Made by a program: the position numbers and the translations under genes
Notes under the pieces: model-generated
Told to the model about the DNA's origin: nothing
Seen by the model: the letters and a program-made list of their open reading frames with translations, nothing else
Databases searched by the model: none
Assembly: GCF_022458985.1 (NCBI RefSeq)
Contig: NC_061790.1
Span: 1,723,001-1,787,000 of the forward strand
Direction: 5' to 3'
From: Mugil cephalus
Lineage: Eukaryota; Chordata; Actinopteri; Mugiliformes; Mugilidae
DNA length: 64,000 nt
Shown here: positions 8,804 through 20,310 of the stretch, piece by piece
Layout of the letters: every line of letters starts with the position of its first letter
How positions within the stretch are numbered: position 1 is the first letter of the stretch

Positions 8804-11800
8804 CTGGGGAGAAAAAGAAAACAACCAAACCTTGATGAATACAAGGTGATGCAGCTCATTCCAGGAATCTGGGTTTTGATCAGTGACTTTGGAAATGTGC
8901 TAGCATGAAAAAGACACAAACTGTGGTTTTAGAAAATGTGGATGCACCCATATTCAATTTTTAATTCAGATTTTATTGCTATAGCATCAGTAACTGAAGT
9001 TTTGAAGCTCAGTGTGGCGTTTCTGGCAGCCTCCACCTTGGTCTGACTTCACCAGTAAAACAAAGAGCTTTAATTTAACCAAACTAACAGAAATTTGAAG
9101 TGGACTCTGCTCCATTAATACGTCCGCTATACAAAAGTGTAAATTCAGAATTTCATTAACATTCATCACCATTGCTTCTTGTCTCTAAAATAACTAAAAT
9201 GGCTGCATTCATGAAAGTCCATGAATGCAGCCATTTTGGGGCTGGCTGCCAAAATCTGCTGCCTGCAGAGCATGTAACATCCACTAGATGTCTCAAAGTA
9301 TTTACAGCCGGGTGTCAGGTAAGTGTCAGTAAGTGTTGTTGTTGCAGAAACAAATCCTCTGCCTATCAACCAAATTCAGCTTCAACTAAAGTGAATTAAA
9401 GTAAATAAGTGGAACCATTCACACCAGTGTGTTAGGGCTAATGTGTCCTCCACTGTGGGATAGATTAAAGGATTATCGTGCTTTGAATACGATCTGGTAA
9501 TGTGCTTCAAGTCAAACATCCTCAGTGCTCAGGTGATACCTGGAGAGAGGGCTATTTAGGAAGCACACAACTCCTGATTTCATTTTGAAACATTTCAGAA
9601 GCAACTGCAACGCAAGAAAGTAGAGAAAATATTATATAAGCTTCAGAAAAGACAGATGGTTCGTTAGAGGTAACGAAGGCGTAAGACTCTCACCACGGAC
9701 TGTGTCGGCCTGGATGCTGCTGAGGAGACGGGCGTGATCGTTATGCTGCTCGTCATTTTGCCCTGGGTCGTCTTCGCCGTCGAGGCTTGGCGTGGAGAGC
9801 GCAGCACCGTTCCCGTCGGGGTTTCTTTGCCCTCCGAGCTCGGCCCGACTGGCCTCAGCGTTAGCAAGTGGCTGCTGCAGGCGTCGGACGGCCTCTTCAC
9901 CTGGGGACCCAAGTGGATGTGGATCTTGTTGTCGTCTGTGGTGATGATGTTGCTGTTGCCGTTGTATTTCCTGACGGGTGCAGGTCCGAGTTGCTTCTCC
10001 GGGGTCATCGTGATCACCGCGCGGCCTGCAGAGTTTTCATGCGGCTCGGACGAAACACAAGCTTCAGAAACAGGAGTGGTGCTGACTGTGATGATGGACA
10101 CCGGAGAGTTCTTGTCCGGGCTCTTTGCCCTGGAGATGGCGGTTATTGTGACGGGAGATTTGACTCGATCCAGACCCCTCGCAGCGTCACAGGCCTTGGC
10201 CTTTGAGGTCACGGTCGTGGGTTTGGGGACGATGGTGATGCGAGGTTTCTGGAGACCGAGCGTCGGGATGATGGTGGTGCTGGAGAAGAAATCCTCCGCT
10301 CGTGGGCTGGTGATCTCCAAGGTGGCCGTGCTGTTCTCGTGACTCGGCATCACTCGGATGTGCAGCGGCTGACCCGGCTTCTGGGACATGGTCATATCGG
10401 GCGGAGGCAGCAGCGGCGCCCCGTTGGCGCTCTCAGGACTGGTTTCCTTCTTCTTCATCCAGGGCATCCAAGATTTTCTCGCCCCGAGCTCTGCCGATGC
10501 CGGAGGGTATCTTTCGAGGACAGTCGGCTTCTTTAGGCCATGTTGCCTGAGGTTGCTCATTAAGTGGTTCTCCTCCAGAACTGATTTCCGGATGAAGCCT
10601 GCTGCCGTCTCGTCCTCAGCTACCATCACGTCCGTCTGGACGGCCGTTGAGGTAATCGGGACGTCGACCATCCTTCTGCCGTTAGTGCTGGGCCTCAAGG
10701 CGCGACTGTAGCGTTTGGTTGCTTCCAGCTCCTTGGTGAGATTCTCTACTTCCTGACTCATGCTTTTCTTTTTCAGCTCCTCCTCCATGAACCTCTGCTG
10801 GAGGACCAAGTAGTCCACCTGCAGCTGAGAGAGCTGGTCCTCCTTGTTCATCAGCTCATGTATTTTCTCCTTCAGGGCCTGGACATCCGCCTTCAGCTCT
10901 CTGGTTTTCACCTCCTCCATCTTGCAGCGAATCCTCAGTTCGGCCTCAGAACTCACGACTTCCCCTTTCTCTATGGCTTTGTTTCTGGCGATCTGACTCT
11001 TCATCTCGTCCAGCTGCTTCGAGAGGACATTTGCTCTGTCCTGCTCTGTCCTGAATCTCTTCTCCAGTAGATCGTACTCATCCTCGGTTTTCATTAAATC
11101 TCCCTCCACCACCTCCAGTTGTTTGAGTCTGCTCTTAAGTCTTTCGATTTCCAGCGTGAGCTCTTTAACTTTGTTGTCTTCATCTTGATTTCTCTTGCTG
11201 TCCTTGCTCTTTCTCTGCCTTTCCCTCTCTGCCTCCTCATCCATTCTTAATTTCATCCTGCTCAACTTGTCGTTTAGCTCCCGACACTTTTCCTCTTCAC
11301 TTGCAAGTTTACATTTTAGCTCGTCTTTCTCTTTTGCCAGAGTCGTCACTTGCGTCTCCATTTCTGATTTGAACTTGAAAAGTCTTTTGCTCTCCTCGAT
11401 CAGCTTCTCTGTGACCTCCGTAACCTTCCCCTGCTCTGCCTTGAACATCTTGCCTAAGTCGTCGCTCTTCTGTTCTTCCTGCTTCAGTTTCTCCGCCATG
11501 TTTTTTCTTTCATCCACCAGTAGAACCGTGAAGGACTTCAGCTTCATGAGCTCGTCTTTGAGGACCATCTCTGTCTTTTCAAACTTGGACTCGGAGGATT
11601 CCAGCTCCTTCAGACGAGCTTTCACCTTCTCCAGCTCGCCGGCCAGATCCTTCACGACGCGTTTCTCTTTTTCCAGGTTGGCGTGAAGCTGAGAGCACTC
11701 GGTTTTGCTCTTGTTGAACACGGCTTCCAGCTTCTCCAGCTCAACCATCCTCTTCTGGAGCTTGTCCACCTCCAGCCTCAGCTCCTTGATGTGGTTCTCC

Positions 11801-14800
11801 TCAGCCTGCAGACTCCTCCTCAGCTCCCGGCACTGAGTCTCTGCTTTGGTTATCTCCTCATCCTTCCCCTCCATCTCCAGCACTCGCTTGCGTAGATTCT
11901 CCAGCTCAGCCATGAAAGAGGAGTTCCCACACTCCCCTCTGCTGATCTTCTCCCTCAGCTCCTGCAGGTCTTCCTCTGATTTCTGCAGCACTTTGTTGCT
12001 CTCTTCCAGTTCTTCGATCTTGTGCGCCAGCCCGGCCAGTTTCAGCCTCAGCTGCCGGCTCTGGGACTCTTGCTCAGCCAGCTTGGCCGTCATGTCCTCG
12101 TTCTCCTGTGCGAACTTAGCCGCTCTGTGCTCCAGCTCGGCCTCCAGCTTCAGGACCTTCTGGCCGTCCTCCTTGGCGGCTTCGCTTACCTCAGACAGTC
12201 GCTGCTCTTTTTCCTGCAGCTTCTGGGAAAGGTCCTGGACCTTCTGCGTCTGCTGGTCGATCTTTTCGATGTGCAGTTGCCTCTCGTCCACCAACATCAG
12301 GGCAAATGACTTGAGCTTCACCAGCTCCGCTCTGACCTTCTCCAGCCTCCTGCTGTGGTCCTTGTCCTTACGAGCCTGGTAGGCCTTCTCCTGCTCCAGC
12401 AGCCTTTTGAGTCTAAGAAACAGAGGCAATGGTAAGTGGAGGTCAATGTCAAACAACTTTAATGTAACAACTGTCAGACAGTCAATTACTTCTGGTAGAT
12501 CTGATGGTCTGGGACACATCTGACTTAATAGAGGGTATGTACATGGTGTCACAGTTAGCTGAAGTCTTGGTCCTGGCCACTGAGCGGTAAAAACAATAGA
12601 GTGAATATTTGTGATCACTCCTCATCATCCTTTTAACGCTACAGTATTATATGGCTAACACTACTTCTCAGTGAAGCTCTTAGCGTTAGCATCTTTTATT
12701 TAGCTACATTCATCAGAACTGAAATGAACTAAAACTAACTGAAACTGAAGCCTCATTTCCAAATTAGAGGGTCCTCTAGTACAAGGCTGCTGGAGCTGAG
12801 TTGTATAAAGTACCAAAAGGTCACACTTTAGCATAAGTACAGTATTTCCTAGAGTTGAAATCAGGTCCATAGAAACATCAGGATAAATGATTTCTGGCCA
12901 CATTTCAATGTTCATGGACCATTTGTTATTTGGTAGTTCCTATGAATCATTGTCAAATCCTTAATTTAATCTGATAATCCACATTTTTTATTTACTGCAA
13001 ATTTTCACCATGTTTTTGCCGCTCAGGTCCCATTTAAAGTCCCACCTGCTCATTCATTCATCCACCGATAGAAATGAACCTGAACAAGAGACGTCTGTTC
13101 ATTAGTGATGAGCCTTTTAAAGACTCTGGTAACGAAGACATAGGACGGAGAAAAATAAAGTAGAACTTAGCAGAGAGACTTTTCATCTTGTTCCTAAATC
13201 TGGTTCATCTCCTCAAGTCAACAACCAGCTGGTTCTGATCCGTCAGAGACGGTTCAGACACTGGAAAACAAGAACTAATCTTGAACAACTGAGGAACTGA
13301 AGAATTCCTGCTTCCTACCAGAACCTTTCCAGCTCGCTCCTTCCCCTCAGACGTTTGGACGTGGGGCAGCGTGATCCATATCTCAGTGTTTTTAAAGCCA
13401 GGTAGGAGCCGGACAGAGAGGGAGAGAGGGGCCCCCGACCCCCCCACGTTACCAACAAACATGTCATCATGGTGGACAATGAAAAAGGTGGATGACGTGT
13501 TAAATAGCTGCATGGCCTCTAAGGACGAGGAGTCTTCAGAGTTTTTAAAAAACGTACTGATACGACCGTCTCTGCAGCCCGGCAGCATTTCCATAGAAAC
13601 AACACAACAATGCAATTTTTTTTTTTTTTTGTAGAGGACAATGCCAGACTCACGCTGCCTTTCTCATTATAATCGGACCCCGTATCGTGCAAAAGGAGGA
13701 GAGGGGACGCGGACATAAATCCTCCACAGTGTCCGGATCAGATTGTATGAGCGTGAGGTCATAGCTTCAGACGGCGGGAGGCTCCTCAATGAGCGCAAAG
13801 AGCTTACAGATGCAGAGGCCTCATCATCCTGAATACGTGTCATACATAAATATCACCAGTGGGCTCCATGAGCTCCTTTGTTTGGCTGCTTTTAATTTTG
13901 GAGACGTGCGAAGGAACTTTCGCTGGATAAGAAGCGAGAAGCAGCCGACGACATCATACGTGGTTTAACATGCAACATAAATGTTCCTGTGCAGAGAAAC
14001 AGTTTCCCACAATGAAGCTGGTTTTATGGAGCAGATGTGAGAGATGCATCGTAGGGAGAAGAGCATTTAGAGAGATGATAACGATTTTATTATTTTTTTT
14101 TTTTTTTTTTGCACAAATAAATCTGTTTTTTTTTTCTGCCCTGACTTATCAAACACAAACTACCACCTCACTGTCTGAAGTTTATAATCTTAGCAATTAT
14201 ATTTATAGACTTACAACAACTATTATATTTACCAAATTTGGCAATTTTAACTCAATTTTAATATTTCCACACTGTACTTACAGAATATCTCTGTTTCTAT
14301 TTCCCTCTCTATATTTTTCAGTGTTGTTATTTTTTGTATATATTATATATATTGTTTTTTACATTATTTATATATTTTTGGTATATTTTTTTTATATTTT
14401 CACACCTCACATATGTGACTTTACAGCTATTTTTTAATTCTGACAAACTGTATTAACACATTGGACCTAAATCCATCAGATCCCAGCAGGAAAAAGTTAC
14501 ATTTTTACACAAACATGTTTAGAACTTAGGATCTAAATCTAAACCGAACATTTCAAAAGATTAAGAACAAATTTAACAAACAAACAAAAAACAAAGTTAT
14601 GTTTGCTCACCTCTCCCTGTCCTGCTCCAGGAGGTTGGTGAAGTCGTCGCTCTTGTCCATGAAGTCGGCGTGTTTGCGTTTCTCGTTGTCCAGCTCCATG
14701 ACGGTGCGTCGGTGACACTTCTCGGCCAGAAGCAGCTGCTCCAGCATCCGCCTGTACGTCTCCTTCTGTTTGTCCTCCAGGCGGTCCAGCTGGGGGAGGA

Positions 14801-16832
14801 GGGGACATGTCAACGCGGGTTAGCAGTGACGACTCGAGGACATTGGCCAAGGCTAAGCTCAGACTGGGTTTTTGTGGGAGCTTCATTCAGACATTTGTTC
14901 AGCCTCTCTGCATCCGTCAGGTTTCTCTGAGCGTGGGAAATAAAATAAATTATTACGTCTGATGGACTGAATGTGACCGGCCGTGATTATCCAGGCTTTA
15001 TCTCATCTCTAATAGTCTCTAACTGTTTTAATAAGAAGGTAGGTATCCAGAAAGCTGCTGCAAGACTTTTAACTCAAACAATCACAAGGTCTCATATCCC
15101 CACGGTTTTAGCCACGGTGTTTTAAATGTTAGTCCTGACTTTTAGATCCTCTACCTCTTGGATCAGCCACCTTATAGCGGCCATGTCTGATCAGTGGTTA
15201 CTAGCGTTTCCCTAAAGGCTGGTTTATGTGAGTAGATCTGTAGCCGTGACGCTGGGTCCACGCTGATCTCTGACCTTCTTCCTTATGGAGGACGGCGTCA
15301 GTCCTTGTGGTCATAATGTTATGGCTGACCACTAACCTCAGCCATGGGCTTCTCGTAGACGTCCTCCGTGACTCTGGGACCCGGCATCAACAGGGCGTCT
15401 CTCTCCAGCGCCTGCAGAGGTTTGATGGGAACAGCTGATCCGTAACGAGCCTCCAGAGCCTCTGGTTTGGTTCTGTCCGTCTTCAGCAGACTGATGATGT
15501 CCTCCCTGGCCTGAGGGGACGGACATGGACACCCGGGATTATCGTCATTATTATTATTAGGGTCTGTTCAATAAATGAACGGCCTCTAGGAAACATAATA
15601 TAACAGTGGCTGTAGAAAATGGTTCAAAGTGAAACAGAAGCTGCTGTGAAAGGTCGTTCTGTGGAATAATGGAAAATATTCAACACGCCCAAAACAGACG
15701 AGCAGGATGGAAACAGAGGGAGAGGCAGCATCATCAGCATCATCAGCATCCTGTCTCCACGTTACGACCAGGCTCCATCAGGAAACCATTATCAGACTGG
15801 AACTACAACACAAATACAGCAGGAAACTGAAAGACCTAAAAACGACCTCGGTTTGGTCAAATTACGTAGATGAGATTAACCCTCTGAGTCCAGAGTAGAA
15901 AACTTCTGGTTTTATATTTCCTGATAAAAACTCTTCACCTTGTTCATTGTTTGGTTTCATTGTTTTCAGCTCAACCTCACATGTGTGACTTTACACCTAT
16001 GTTTTCATTCTTTTTTTCAAACTGTATCAACACATTGGAGCTAAACCATCAAATCCCAGCGGGAACAAGTTAGATTTTTAGAACTTAGAATGTAAATCTA
16101 ACCTGGACATTTCTAAAGCTGATCAACATATTTAATTATTTACAACTATTTCCATTAAAACTATTTAGGACCAGTAATAATGTCTGAATGTCTCTACACT
16201 GTCTCCATAGACTGAATATAGCCTCACTGTTCCTTAGCAACCACTGACACATCATGTCCTGATTGGTTGATGGATGCATGTTTCCACCAATAGGAAAGAA
16301 GCTGTCATGTTGTTTCTTTCTATCATGTGTAGCTGGCTAGCTCTCTCCTCTTGCTAGCTCTCTCCTCCTGCTAGCTCTCTCCTCCTGCTAGCTCTCTCCT
16401 CCTGCTAGCTCTCTCCTCTTGCTAGCTCTCTCCTCTTGCTAGCTCTCTCCTCCTGCTAGCTCTCTGTTCTTGCTAGCTCTCTCCTCTTGCTGGCGTTTTC
16501 CTCCGTGAACCAAACATGGTTTTGACGCCGACATGACGTCCACCGATCTGAGCTGAGACTCGTACCTGAACTTCTCCTTCCATGACTCCCAGCAGGTGAA
16601 GCAGATCCTTCTCCGACAGACGTGTCTTTGCTTCTTTCTTGCTCTCTGAAGCTTTCTGAGGTTTCTTGGTCGACCCGGTCGACACCGTCCTCCCGTCCTT
16701 CTCGTCCTTCTGGACCTTCATCTTCCTCTTCGTCAGCGCCGGCGTGTTCTCCTCCTCCTGCTTGACGAAGCCTTTGGTGGGTTTGATGTGTCCGTCATCG
16801 GGCCCCTCCACGGTGCAGCTCCTGGATCGCAT
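8597..16832 (-). CDS. filip1: FILIP1, filamin-A-interacting protein 1 (5 coding exons)
   Basis: FILIP1 binds filamin A and promotes its degradation, influencing cell shape and migration of cortical neurons; it is also expressed in muscle. Coding exons in transcript order: 16566-16832, 15337-15510, 14611-14789, 9694-12412, 8597-8803; total 3546 nt, 1181 aa (human 1213). Domains: a basic, low-complexity N-terminus (1-70); the family's N-terminal CortBP2-like region (about 70-210); a long coiled coil to about residue 773; then a Ser/Thr/Pro-rich tail with conserved blocks [55 protein letters not shown] and PVRKYN-N-NIIT-D-NKIHIH, and a basic C-terminal end. Two copies of an LKSF-x-LVDER block occur 258 residues apart (about 238-252 and 496-510). 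The UTR part of exon 1 (16833-16839) begins at an acceptor, so at least one non-coding exon lies upstream, unidentified. FILIP1L is the main alternative, but the C-terminal blocks and the synteny favour FILIP1. Confidence 0.97.
9196..9237. repeat. Perfect 18-bp inverted repeat (hairpin) in filip1 intron 4
   Basis: The arm 'aaaatggctgcattcatg' (9196-9213) is followed by a 6-nt loop and its exact reverse complement (9220-9237). Both arms contain an AAAATGGC core resembling a YY1 site. Confidence 0.9.
9694..12412 (-). CDS. filip1: filip1 coding exon 4 (large coiled-coil exon)
   Basis: Residues 207-1113 in one 2719-nt exon, holding the bulk of the coiled coil and the Ser/Thr/Pro-rich tail. The acceptor TTTCTTAG|ACTC and donor TCCGTG|GTGAGA were chosen because they give [14 protein letters not shown] on one side and THQSV-type continuity (TQSV) on the other. 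The open frame extends about 70 codons beyond the acceptor, but that part is intron and lacks similarity. Confidence 0.96.
12590..12640 (-). repeat. Short dispersed repeat shared with 26990-27035
   Basis: In reverse orientation this reads 'gttaaaaggatga', 'gaggagtgatcacaaatatt', the same as the sequence near 26992. It lies in filip1 intron 3 next to exon 4 and belongs to the edge of dispersed family D. Confidence 0.5.
14398..14578 (+). repeat. Direct repeat copy 1 in filip1 intron 3
   Basis: About 180 bp with 'atgtgactttaca', 'aacacattgga', 'atcccagc' and 'gaacttag' in the same order as 15963-16138. The second copy lies in intron 1, so the pair brackets coding exons 2 and 3 in direct orientation. 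Confidence 0.75.
14611..14789 (-). CDS. filip1: filip1 coding exon 3
   Basis: Residues 148-206 plus two bases. It encodes [20 protein letters not shown] and [15 protein letters not shown], nearly identical to the human sequence. The donor GAGAG|GTGAGC leaves AG to complete Arg207 with the next exon. Confidence 0.95.
15035..15200 (+). mobile_element. Possible LINE fragment in filip1 intron 2
   Basis: The segment 'atccagaaagctgctgcaag' then 'acttttaactca' resembles the 'QKSAARLLT' codons that follow the reverse transcriptase in fish L2-like LINEs. It is short and decayed, and the assignment is weak. Confidence 0.3.
15300..15335 (-). repeat. Dispersed repeat G end, abutting the filip1 exon 2 donor
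   Basis: In transcript sense the intron begins GTTAGTG and then runs directly into 'gtcagccataacattatgac', the end motif of family G. The related copies are at 5050, 28110 and 60420. Confidence 0.6.
15337..15510 (-). CDS. filip1: filip1 coding exon 2
   Basis: Residues 90-147, phase 0 at both ends, 174 nt. It encodes [20 protein letters not shown] and ends [12 protein letters not shown], as in human AREDVIHMLKTEKTKPEVLE...GEDVYEKPISE. The donor is GAG|GTTAGT, and a transposon-like repeat end follows at once (see findings). Confidence 0.94.
15963..16138 (+). repeat. Direct repeat copy 2 in filip1 intron 1
   Basis: This is the partner of 14398-14578, same orientation, about 1.56 kb away, with scattered substitutions and small indels. 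Confidence 0.75.
16331..16495. repeat. 17-bp minisatellite (GCTAGCTCTCTCCTCCT) in filip1 intron 1
   Basis: About nine to ten tandem copies of a 17-bp unit, alternating CTC and TTC near the end of the unit. The array stops roughly 70 bp from coding exon 1, on its intron side. Confidence 0.9.
16566..16832 (-). CDS. filip1: filip1 coding exon 1
   Basis: Residues 1-89. It starts MRSRS and ends with [15 protein letters not shown], matching human MRSRN...EDLIQLLSIMEGELQ. The donor CAG|GTACGA is phase 0. The Lys-rich middle is poorly conserved. An acceptor (CCCAG|GTAAAAG) sits 7 nt before the ATG, which supports this start. Confidence 0.93.
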
Positions 16833-16969
16833 CTTTTACCTGGGACGAACAGATGGAAGTTACCAGGAATAAATCAGGACTATCTCCACAACCATCATCC
16901 ATGTTCTTGACCCTGGTCTCTAGACCTGGACCCAGAGTTTCTAGAAACACCACAAAGCTCACATGTTCT

Positions 16970-17160
16970 CCAAAGGTTCTAGTTAAAGTAGAACCAGGTC
17001 CACTCTCCATCCGGACATGAGGATCAAACCAAAGAACCCAAAGTTCCTCCACGTTGGGTTTTTAACCTCTTTAAAGTGAATCTGGCTGCAAAATGCTACT
17101 GATTCACTACAGGAGACAACGTACACACAATTCTACCACCGTGCACATTATAGAATCCAT
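16970..17160 (+). repeat. Dispersed repeat family F, copy 1
   Basis: Blocks 'ggatcaaaccaaagaaccca', 'cctccacgttgggtttt' and 'aagtgaatctggctgcaaaa' recur as the reverse complement at 53230-53400 in senp6 intron 22. Confidence 0.75.
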
Positions 17161-18499
17161 AAAAATACTGATATTTAGAATAGAATATTTAGAAATATAG
17201 ATTTCTACATATCAGTGCTAAGCTAACTTTGACTACCAGATGACCTCATGGTGTTTTCTTATCGCTGGTCCACTAGATGTAGGTGATTGAGGCACATGCC
17301 TCAGATTCTATCAGTCCAGTCACCATGTGGTGCACAGTTGGACCACACAGGACGATAAAAACAATATCACTTTTTTTTTGGATTTAATGAAACTCCAGCT
17401 GCTCAATGTCTTATATCAATGGAAAAATTAGCTTCTCTGGTTCAAAGACTTGGTGAGCCAATCAGATTGCGTGGGCGGGGCTTTATGTGGTGATGGACAG
17501 AAGAGTAAGAGTAGTCATACATGTAATCTGAGAGAGGTGGAGTTGACAGCTACATGGCTCTGATTGGCCCAGTTGATGTAGAGGTGTTAAGCTGAAACGA
17601 GCCCCGTATGGAAAACCAGATTTTGATCCAGCTTTTGTTTTATTTTGCAGAATAATCAGTCTGCTAACGCTGGTCCAATACTGGCATAAAAAGCAGGGAT
17701 CTATAACGTCTACATGGTGTTTTAGAAAGAAGAAACTCTGAGCTGCTGCTGCCTTTTGTTTGTGTAAATCTTGACTATGACCTAAACCCCGTCACCACCG
17801 TGTAAACTATGACTCACAGGGAGATAAATCCAGTCAGCTGACACTCGTAACTACACACACTGATGTAACTGAAGCGAACTGGACAGCTGGGCACGTTGGA
17901 CCGGGAGTCCTGAGAAAACAACATGTTTGAGTCCGTCTGAATCTGAACGAGGCCAAAGTTTGTGGAGGCTGCAGGTCCGACTGAAATCAGGCCGTGACTC
18001 AGCCACAGAGAATCCTGGCAGGAGAACGGTAGCAACCACGTTACCGCCGCTTGTTATTAATAGTCGTTTAAGGAGCGGAACGAGGTTAAAACCTGAGCCT
18101 CCATTGTGACGGTCACACAGCTGTGTGAACTGGAAGAGGCAAAGTGAAGCCAACACGAGCTTGGAGCTTCAGACGAGGAGGTTTTACTGCTCCACCTGCT
18201 GCACACACCAGATTCTGCTTGAAAAACAAGTTTAACGTCAAGGTTTTTTTCCCCTAAACGTGTGATTCAATCAGTTGTGCTATGGTATCCTCAATAAAGT
18301 TGCAGGGGTTAGTGTTAGCATTAGCATTAGCAAGAGAAACGCACAAGAAATGGTGGTTTAAGTGTTGTACTGTTGGAATGGACAATGTCACAAGAATCAA
18401 ACTATGCACTCTTGCCAGATGTCCCACCGTATTTTATTTTTTATTGAATTTATGATATTTTATCTAATACTTTATAAATCCCATATGTTGGACGTCTCC

Positions 18500-18850
18500 T
18501 TCTGGGGGGGATTTTTTACCTGTTGCCTCTGAGATCTCCAAGATTAGTAGCATGATTGATTGTTTTTTTTTTGTTTTTTTTGTGCCGTATCAGGTTTTCA
18601 TTAAAACGTCCTCTGATTCTGTTTGTGGCTGCTTTCTTTTCCCATTGACTCCCATTGTAACTCCAGCAACGAAGGCTACAAAGGGAAGTTTTTCCCACAG
18701 TGTATTATTGACCTATTGACATTGCTGGAATAATATTTTCAAAATTTATGTAAAATGAAGGTTCCTCACCAAAAATCAATTCCATTTGCTGCTATATTGG
18801 AAGATATAAGGAAAAAGAAACTCCACCATCAGTACATGAGGGTTAAAAAA
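18500..18850 (+). repeat. Dispersed repeat family B, copy 2
   Basis: Carries 'aagattagtagcatgattg', 'cccattgactcccattgtaa', 'aggttcctcaccaaaaatca' and 'agtacatgagggtta' in the same order as 6345-6680. The 'cacagtgtattattgacct' segment is shared with 21765. Confidence 0.65.
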
Positions 18851-20169
18851 GCTAAAGGAAAAAGGAAGAGAAACAAAAAAATATAAAAGGACAAATAATT
18901 GTCTACAAATTTAGAAGAAATTAAAATGAATGGACAACAATATTAAATACAATTGTTAAGAATGTTGTTAAGAATGTTTGTTTAAGAATGTTAAGAGATG
19001 ATTTAAAAAGCTAAAAGTCTTGTCTGGAGAGTGACATTCTCATTCTCTCTGAGTTGTTTAATAAACATGTGAAGTCTTTAAACAATGGTTTAAATAAGAT
19101 ATTTGAGAGTCATTGGATTAATATGATAATAAATGGACTTGATTCCCTAAACAGGTCAGTGACTGTGGAGCTGAAACGTGGAGTAAACACAGCGAGTGGA
19201 ATGTCTGTAAACAGAGAGGCTTGTTGTTTCGTTCTCGTGGCCCAGTGAGGTCTCAGCTGAGATGAGTTTAAACAGTTTACCTCCACAGGAGAAACTCTGA
19301 GTCACAGGTTTATTTCCACACGGTGACATGATCAGAGCTTCGACCGTCACCGAAACACACGACACGACCAGAGCAAAGACCGACGGTTTAATGTTAGCGT
19401 CCACCACAGAGGACGACTGTGAGGACGTCAAAGAGACATGAGCTTTAAACTCCTTTTTCTACCAGAGACCAGGTCTGGATCTGGTTCAGGTTTTATCTGA
19501 TACCAGAGTCAAACCAGTGCTTTAGAAACGGGGCCGGTGCTAAAGAATGAAAACATGCAAACTTTGTATTCTTAAGGCATTTTATGACGTGCAAGTTGAA
19601 CAGAATATTAATTTAAATAATATAAACACAACCAAGACTAAGAAATAAATGAACCAATATAATAATTCTCCTAGTAAACCAGTGTCGTGGCGTCTGTCAG
19701 GCATCAGAGACGCTACATCTCTGGTCCTTAAATAAAATGCTAATGCTAATGCTATGTGTGGTCAGATGTTGAATCTAATTCCAGGTGTTTCCTCCTTGTT
19801 GCATCTTTAGAGCTGAAGTCCAGACAAACTTTAGACAAATGTTTGGTCTTAGACATGTTGAAGCTTCACTTCCATCCATGCAGCAATAGAGCTAAGGAGG
19901 CTAAGCTAACTAAAAGCTCACTGGCACCAAATGAAGCACCCAGACCAGTCTGGTTAGTGCCATTAGCATCAGCAACGTTAGCATCATGGTGTCCAGTGTC
20001 ACATACATATTAAGTATCAATGTCTTCCTATACAGTCTGAAAATGGCCACTACTTCTCACCCAACCGTCCTGTCTGTAAACACGTCTGATTTCCATTTAA
20101 CAGGAATGGAAATACTCAAGAACCAGTTCTAATCTGAGTCTGAGTTCTGGTTCTAATCTGAGAAAGAAG

Positions 20170-20310
20170 AACGTAACATGTGTGTCTCCAGGTCAATCAC
20201 CATCTGTTCCTGGTTCTGATCCAGTGGTAGGTAGAGATGATACTATATTCTAGTGACCACATGGTGGCGCTGCTGCTCATTTACACCCAGACTGAGACCA
20301 GATCTCTAGT
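20170..20310 (-). repeat. Dispersed repeat family D, copy 1
   Basis: The blocks 'ctggttctgatccagtggta', 'ggtagagat' and 'acatggtggcgctg' are shared with 26695-26785 and, reversed, with 63310-63420. The last block resembles a CTCF core. Confidence 0.7.

Noticed and set aside
9734-12382. Plus-strand open frames of 95-202 codons across the filip1 large exon
   Set aside because: They are antisense shadows of the coiled-coil exon: Leu/Ser-rich products result from the Glu/Lys-rich sense codons, and none has splice or family support.
13970-14437. 155-codon plus-strand frame rich in Phe, Ile and Tyr
   Set aside because: It lies in T-rich intron sequence with poly(T) runs and overlaps a duplicated intronic repeat; composition alone explains it.
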